Shown piece by piece: positions 59,323-64,000 of a stretch of 64,000 bases of DNA (the first letter of the stretch is position 1; every line of letters begins with the position of its first letter). The DNA is taken from NCBI GenBank assembly GCA_001970955.1, contig MPUH01000087.1:1-64000 (forward strand), written 5' to 3'. A model generated the notes under the pieces. That model was not told where the DNA came from. It ran no database searches and was given only the letters and a program-made list of their open reading frames with translations. The stretch comes from Stentor coeruleus. Its lineage: Eukaryota > Ciliophora > Heterotrichea > Heterotrichida > Stentoridae. The position numbers and the translations under genes are program-made.

Positions 59323-60648
59323 CTAACGACTAGCAATTATTTTTTTCTGCATCCACAAATTTTTCCAATACGCAAAGGCAAACTGCATAATAATTTTCCT
59401 AGAAAACATACTTTCACGTTGTTTGCATATATACTCTCTATGCCTTTGCAGGAGATCATCACGAGGTTTTTTAGTTTTTCTTGGCGAAGGTTCTTGCATA
59501 AATTTTTTCCCATCATTTACCGCATATAAACACAATGGTTTTTTTGATACCGACGATGATATCCTTGAAGTTAAATCATTTTTTACTCCTGACTCTAATC
59601 GGACTACCACATTTTTCCTAGCTGTATTTTCACTGTTTATCCCTCTGCTATTAACTAAAGATACTTTGTTTTCTTTTAAATCAGGTTTAGTTCGTGTATA
59701 GTCATTTTTTCTTAAACCTAAACTTTTTTTCCCTTGAGAAGCTACTCTTAACATATTCGAACTTGATCTTGTGGCTGAGTTGGACTGAAGGGTTACTTTC
59801 ACTGTCGCCACTTCGCTTTCCACAAGTTTTTCTGTTTGGAGGAACTCGTCAAGTTCCGAATCTTTCATCGTGCTTTGGGAAATTTTTGAGATTTTTTTGA
59901 CCTTTGCCGTCATGCTCATAGAACCCGATGAGTTTTTAGCATATTTCAACGATGAACCCTGACTTGTATGATAACGAGAACTAGGTCTTGCCCCTAAAAT
60001 TGATGTATTTGGTGAATCTGGAACACTATTATTAGAATAAGGGCCTTTATGTAATGAACTTGTTGATGATGAAGTTCTAAGATTAGATGAACCCAGTTCT
60101 ACACGAGACTTCCCTGGTGGTATTGGAGATATTTCTCTACCCAAAGCACTATGTGTTGACCTAAAACTCTCATCTTTAGTTCTCAAAGTTTCTAAAGCTT
60201 CTTTAATTGTAAAGTCAAGGTCAAGACTACTATTTGACTCTTCAGTCTTCCCTGAAAAATCATTACTCATGTTTCTTTTCTTAGATGACCATGATAAAGG
60301 AACTTTGTATAGACTTTTACACAATTCGTTAATATGTTCAAAAAACAAACCAACTCTTTCATTGGGAACTGCTGATAAAAAACAAGAAAAACAGATGTCT
60401 TTGAGAATACCTTCGAATTGATTGAAATTTAATGTTGCCCTGCTTGATGGCAGCTTGACTAACTTGTCTAGATGACGTTTGAGGTCAACTGGGCTGATGA
60501 GAGTCTAGTTGATGATTACTGGTAATATGTTTATGTTCTTGCAAAATAGCTGGAAATTCGCTAGTGGGAGAGTCCCATCTTTGTTGGCGATTTTTGAAAA
60601 GATTGTTTTAAACTTGGACTGATTTTCTTCAAACAGTCTATTATTCAT
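59323..60648 (-). CDS. Hypothetical protein with EF-hand-like head and Sfi1-like tail motif
   Basis: Two exons, 60648-60520 and 60504-59323, join across a 15-nt intron to give 436 residues. The N-terminal 115 residues form an all-helical module (LPLANFQLFCKNINILP-TL.., LNFNQFEGILKDICFSCFLS) of a type resembling paired EF-hand-like helices. The middle is Ser/Lys-rich and disordered. The last 40 residues are helical and end in FAFAYWKNLWMQKK, like an Sfi1-type centrin-binding motif. A basal-body or cytoskeletal role is possible but unproven. Without splicing, the first exon appears closed by the TAG of the intron. Confidence 0.78.
60505..60519 (-). other. 15-nt intron
   Basis: On the minus strand it reads GTAATCATCAACTAG, in phase 0 after a CCA codon. 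Its terminal TAG would otherwise stop the frame. Removing it opens the frame to an ATG at 60648 that has no earlier in-frame rival. Confidence 0.92.
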
Positions 60649-61023
60649 ATTTTATTGATATGCTTAAAAAGCTCTTTTATTTGAATAATCGCAGATACCG
60701 GCTATGAGATTTGTATGCTTTTATCTTTAAACCCAGTTTTTATTAGATTTTTTTTTACTGTAAATTGTTATTGGAAATTATAATCTCATAGTAAAATATT
60801 AAACTTAAAATATCATCAAGTTTATTATGAACCAACATATAAATCTTAAAAAGTTTATTTTCTATATCCCAACAACTAAAAACTGGTTAAAAAAAGCATC
60901 TCTTTTTCCATAACTCATAACTTTAACAAAAGCTAACAAAATTAAACTTTAAAAAACATTAAAATCTCCGAACTCCAATAAAACCTTATCTAAACTTATT
61001 TTCATATAATCAATATTAAACTA
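60649..61023. other. AT-rich gap, no gene seen
   Basis: 375 bp between the end of the WDR75 gene and the start of the intron-bearing gene. Nothing recognisable. Confidence 0.5.
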
Positions 61024-63060
61024 CTAAGCATTTCCTTCAATAATATGAGAAAAAAATACATTTGATCCAGGAAGTTCATGAGAAGCATATTCCCCAAGCC
61101 ACAAAAGTCCCCTATCTTGCCCATATCTACTCATTAACCCATTGCTTTTATTTTCTTTATATCCAGTAATTTCATTAGCAACTTTTATATAACTTGGAAT
61201 TTCATCATAGAAAAACTCTTCTTCTTTATCTAAATTTGCATAGTCGAAATATTTGTCTACAATAATAGTTTCTTCATTTGCATTTAGACTAAAACAATTA
61301 GGATTATCAACTTTGTATATTTTCAATGGCACGGATTTTTCAATAGAAAATTTTAATAAAATGTTTGTGTTTTTAATTCTAAAATCTTGAGGAGTGTATT
61401 TACTTGCATTTAAGCCTAAGAGAAATGTATTATTTCTTAAGATAATCCCATGGATAAACTGTAAAGGTAATGACCAAAGAATAATCCCTTTTTTATATAC
61501 ATGAACATTTTCGCTTGTCCCGGCAATAAGATGCTCTGATGTGTTTTGAAGGTAAAGAACATCTGAATTATGAGGTTCAAAAATTTCTTTAACACATTCC
61601 ATCCGGTCATTCCATTCAGTTATTATATTCCCAAAACTCACATAAAGGTTTTCTAAAGCACATACATCAAAACACAATTGATTATTCTTAGTCCGTTCAG
61701 CACATCCTTGCCATTTTTCATGATATTGCCATAGTATAAATGAGTTTTTCCCTAATGTTACAAAATTATCTTTAAATGATATAATTTTATGAGCTGTGTC
61801 AAAGTGTGGATGCATTATTAATGAGTTAAGATTAGAACCTTTCCAGAATTTTAGAACTTGAACTGTCATATAAATAGAGTTAGAGACTAGTAATGTTGCT
61901 GTAAAGTCAGAGTTAAAAGATAATGAAATGACTTGTAATGGGATTGGGTAACCTTCATTTGATCTTAATGTAGGATTTCTATTTTCACAGCAAAAGAAAT
62001 CTATTTTACGAGTTTCTGGGTTGTATAGTTGGATATACCCAGGAGAAGCGTTTAAAGCGAATCTGTCGTCTTTCCATACAAGGCCTGTGTAAGCAAGGCT
62101 ACCTGGAATGATTTTTCCAGGGTTTACAAGGGGGATGTACCCACCAATTTGCTTATAGTCAGAAGTTTGAAAGACTTTAAGAGAATTGTCCTGCAACCTC
62201 ACTATATACAAATCATTATCCAGATTAACTTGAACATTTTGAATTGAGCATCCCAGCCTGGGTAAAAAATTCTTATCCCCAGAAGCTTCATGCCAAAGGA
62301 CAATAACACCTTCTTCTCCCCCTGAGAGCATATAATTTGAGTCATTAGTAAAAGAAATACTTGTAACTTTATGTGCATGCCAATGGATTTTAACATTATT
62401 TTTTTCATAAACCTTAACTATAAGTCCTTTAACATCTCCTATTGCTATATACTTATCTTGAGGATGTATAGCCATGACTGAAAGAGGACCATTATGCTCA
62501 TAAACTCTGGAGTCTTGAGTTGAAATATTGAGGATTATTATCGATAAAGGTTTTAATAAGACTAAATGTGTTTGACTATTAGTCAATTTTAAGTCTAAAG
62601 CATCGCCTAAAAACCCTTTAAAATATGGGGTTGCTTGAAAAGTTTCTGAGCCGAGATCAAAACTTGTCAAGATTAAAGTGTTTGATTTAAGGAAATAAAG
62701 GTTTGTTTGAGATGAAGCTCCTGCTTTTTTTTAAGTCAAATAAAAAATTATACTTTTNGTTTCTGAGCCGAGATCAAAACTTGTCAAGATTAAAGTGTTT
62801 GATTTAAGGAAATAAAGGTTTGTTTGAGATGAAGCCATCATGGTAACTGGAGAGTTTGCTTTATAAGAGACATAGTCAGGAAGGGTCCATTTGATAATTA
62901 GACCATCTAGACTACTGGTATATAAAATACTATTGCTTTGAACAAGGCTTGTGATTTCTTGACTATGTCCGAAGTGGGTTTTCATTTCGTTGCTTCGGAT
63001 ATTTAAAGAAAGTAATTTGCGACCTTGACAAAAAAAGGCAAAATCGCCAATCACTTCCAT
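61024..63060 (-). CDS. WDR75: WDR75/UTP17-type WD40 protein (SSU processome)
   Basis: The gene starts at 63060 and ends at 61024 but is split by an assembly duplication (62642-62718 equals 62759-62835). Reading through one copy gives a continuous protein of about 640 residues. WD40-type blades fill most of it. The stretch SGGEEGVIVLWHEASGDKNF LPRLG matches WDR75, as does the SHELPGSNVFFSHII end. WDR75 is a t-UTP component of the small-subunit processome and links rDNA transcription with 18S rRNA processing in the nucleolus. The C-terminal acidic extension of the animal protein is short here. The N in the sequence lies exactly at the join, so the break is technical and not biological. Confidence 0.88.
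62642..62835. repeat. 77-bp duplication at a contig join (assembly artefact)
   Basis: Positions 62642-62718 and 62759-62835 are identical, and an N at 62758 directly precedes the second copy. The 39 bp between them does not continue the gene. Collapsing one copy restores the WDR75 frame. Confidence 0.9.
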
Positions 63061-64000
63061 TATTATATCCTGAGTTTTTTTTTTTCAGGGTAATGCAAAT
63101 TTGATTTAAGTTTATGTTTGATGATAACTAAAAATAGAGTTAAAAATATTTATTTTAATTTTAGTATTATGGGCTTAATGATAGTTTTTTATTGGCGAGT
63201 ATTGGCAAAGAGTATATAAGGATTATTTTATGGGGGAAAATTATGATTTTAGCTTGCTGATTAAGATTTTCAGACTTGCTTGTGCTGTACTTTTGGCTTA
63301 AGGAAAACAAACAGATGACTTGATTTTGACAGTGAATGAAACTTTACCGGTTTATAGATCAAAGTACCCTTATAAGGCTCATAGGATTGAGGATTTGAAT
63401 GTGAAAATTGTCATGGAAATTTAAAGGGCTTAGAATTTAATAGAGATTTTATATGATGCTTGAAAATAGACTTTGGTATATATATTTTATGAATTAGATG
63501 TTGTAGTTAATTATTGTATTTCGGTTTAGAATATGGAGAAAGTTAGTTTGTTTATGTTTGTGGTTTTTTTTAATGCAAATTTATATTTTTCAATGTGAAA
63601 AAATGTATTGGAAAAGAGTCATCTCATTTTGGGGCTTAAAAATTTTCGCTGATGATTGAAAATGAATAAACATAAATTTATTGTCATGGTATTAACAACA
63701 GTATATAAACACTAGAAAAATATTAATAATTTCAAAGATATTATGCATTAAAATAATAAATATTGTATTTGTTATACACTAATCAACCAAGATTTATTTA
63801 CTTTAAATAAAATATTAGCAAATTATTAATCATTTACTATTAAAGTATATTAAAACTTAATTGTCTTTTGTTACATAATCACATTATTTCTTATTATAAT
63901 CAAGTAGATAAAATTGTAAAATAGCTTGTGCTGAGTAATAAACATTTTATTTACTACTTAATATAATTTTTTAAGATTTGCATAATTTGGTAGGCGATAT
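63061..64000. other. Upstream gap of WDR75, G-over-C skewed then AT-rich
   Basis: The first 550 bp has more G than C on the plus strand, as upstream of other minus-strand genes here. A plus-strand frame from an ATG at 63230 has six stops in 123 codons and is not called. The last 400 bp is very AT-rich with nothing recognisable. Confidence 0.45.

Noticed and set aside
63230-63598. ATG-started 123-codon frame with a signal-peptide-like start
   Set aside because: Six internal stops in 123 codons, and the G-rich skew of this upstream region can explain the protein-like look.

Overview
The window reads as macronuclear DNA of a heterotrich ciliate, most likely Stentor or a close relative. Three genes are rejoined only by removing introns of exactly 15 nt with GT..AG ends (6895-6909, 50596-50610, 60505-60519), and a fourth 15-nt intron sits silently in frame (50996-51010). 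Introns this short are the known hallmark of Stentor. Recognisable genes use the standard code and end in ordinary stops. The DNA is AT-rich and gene-dense, and most genes have no intron. I identified species from these features and not from a database match.

Layout. 0-0.8 kb: the 5' part of a minus-strand B-box-like/WD40 gene running off the left edge, with near-identical 126-bp repeats. 1.8-4.8 kb: a decayed PARP/zinc-finger gene, other gene-like debris and short direct repeats. 4.8-16 kb: mitochondrial elongation factor G2, GAPDH, BBS4, a C5orf34-like protein, an unknown protein and CFAP91. 16-20.7 kb: a NEK kinase, a bacterial-type HslV protease, a CaaX-ending coiled-coil protein and a small unknown. 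21.3-34.4 kb: one uninterrupted 13-kb ORF for an inner-arm axonemal dynein heavy chain. 35-41 kb: two small unknown genes whose stop codons abut, a tRNA-Phe, a TPR protein and a SMARCAL1-type annealing helicase. 42.5-51 kb: an Atp23-family protein that has lost its metalloprotease site, a coiled-coil protein, an AGC kinase with an MGNC acylation start, two unknowns and a CDKL5-type kinase. 52-61 kb: an R2R3 MYB factor, LC8 dynein light chain, B9D1, GNL3L-type GTPase and several unknowns. 61-63 kb: WDR75/UTP17, duplicated at an assembly join.

Several genes share a ciliary theme: BBS4 (BBSome), B9D1 (transition zone), CFAP91 (radial spoke base), dynein heavy chain, LC8, and CDKL5 and NEK kinases (cilium length and cell-cycle control). 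A second group serves ribosomes and mitochondria (WDR75, GNL3L, MEF2, HslV, Atp23). The genes are not arranged as operons, although some spacings are extreme (16 bp, 13 bp, 0 bp).

Many gaps contain stop-interrupted frames that still look like protein. One is clearly a PARP relic; the rest are tentative. Two spots (44187-44427 and 62642-62835) are assembly duplications next to single N bases.
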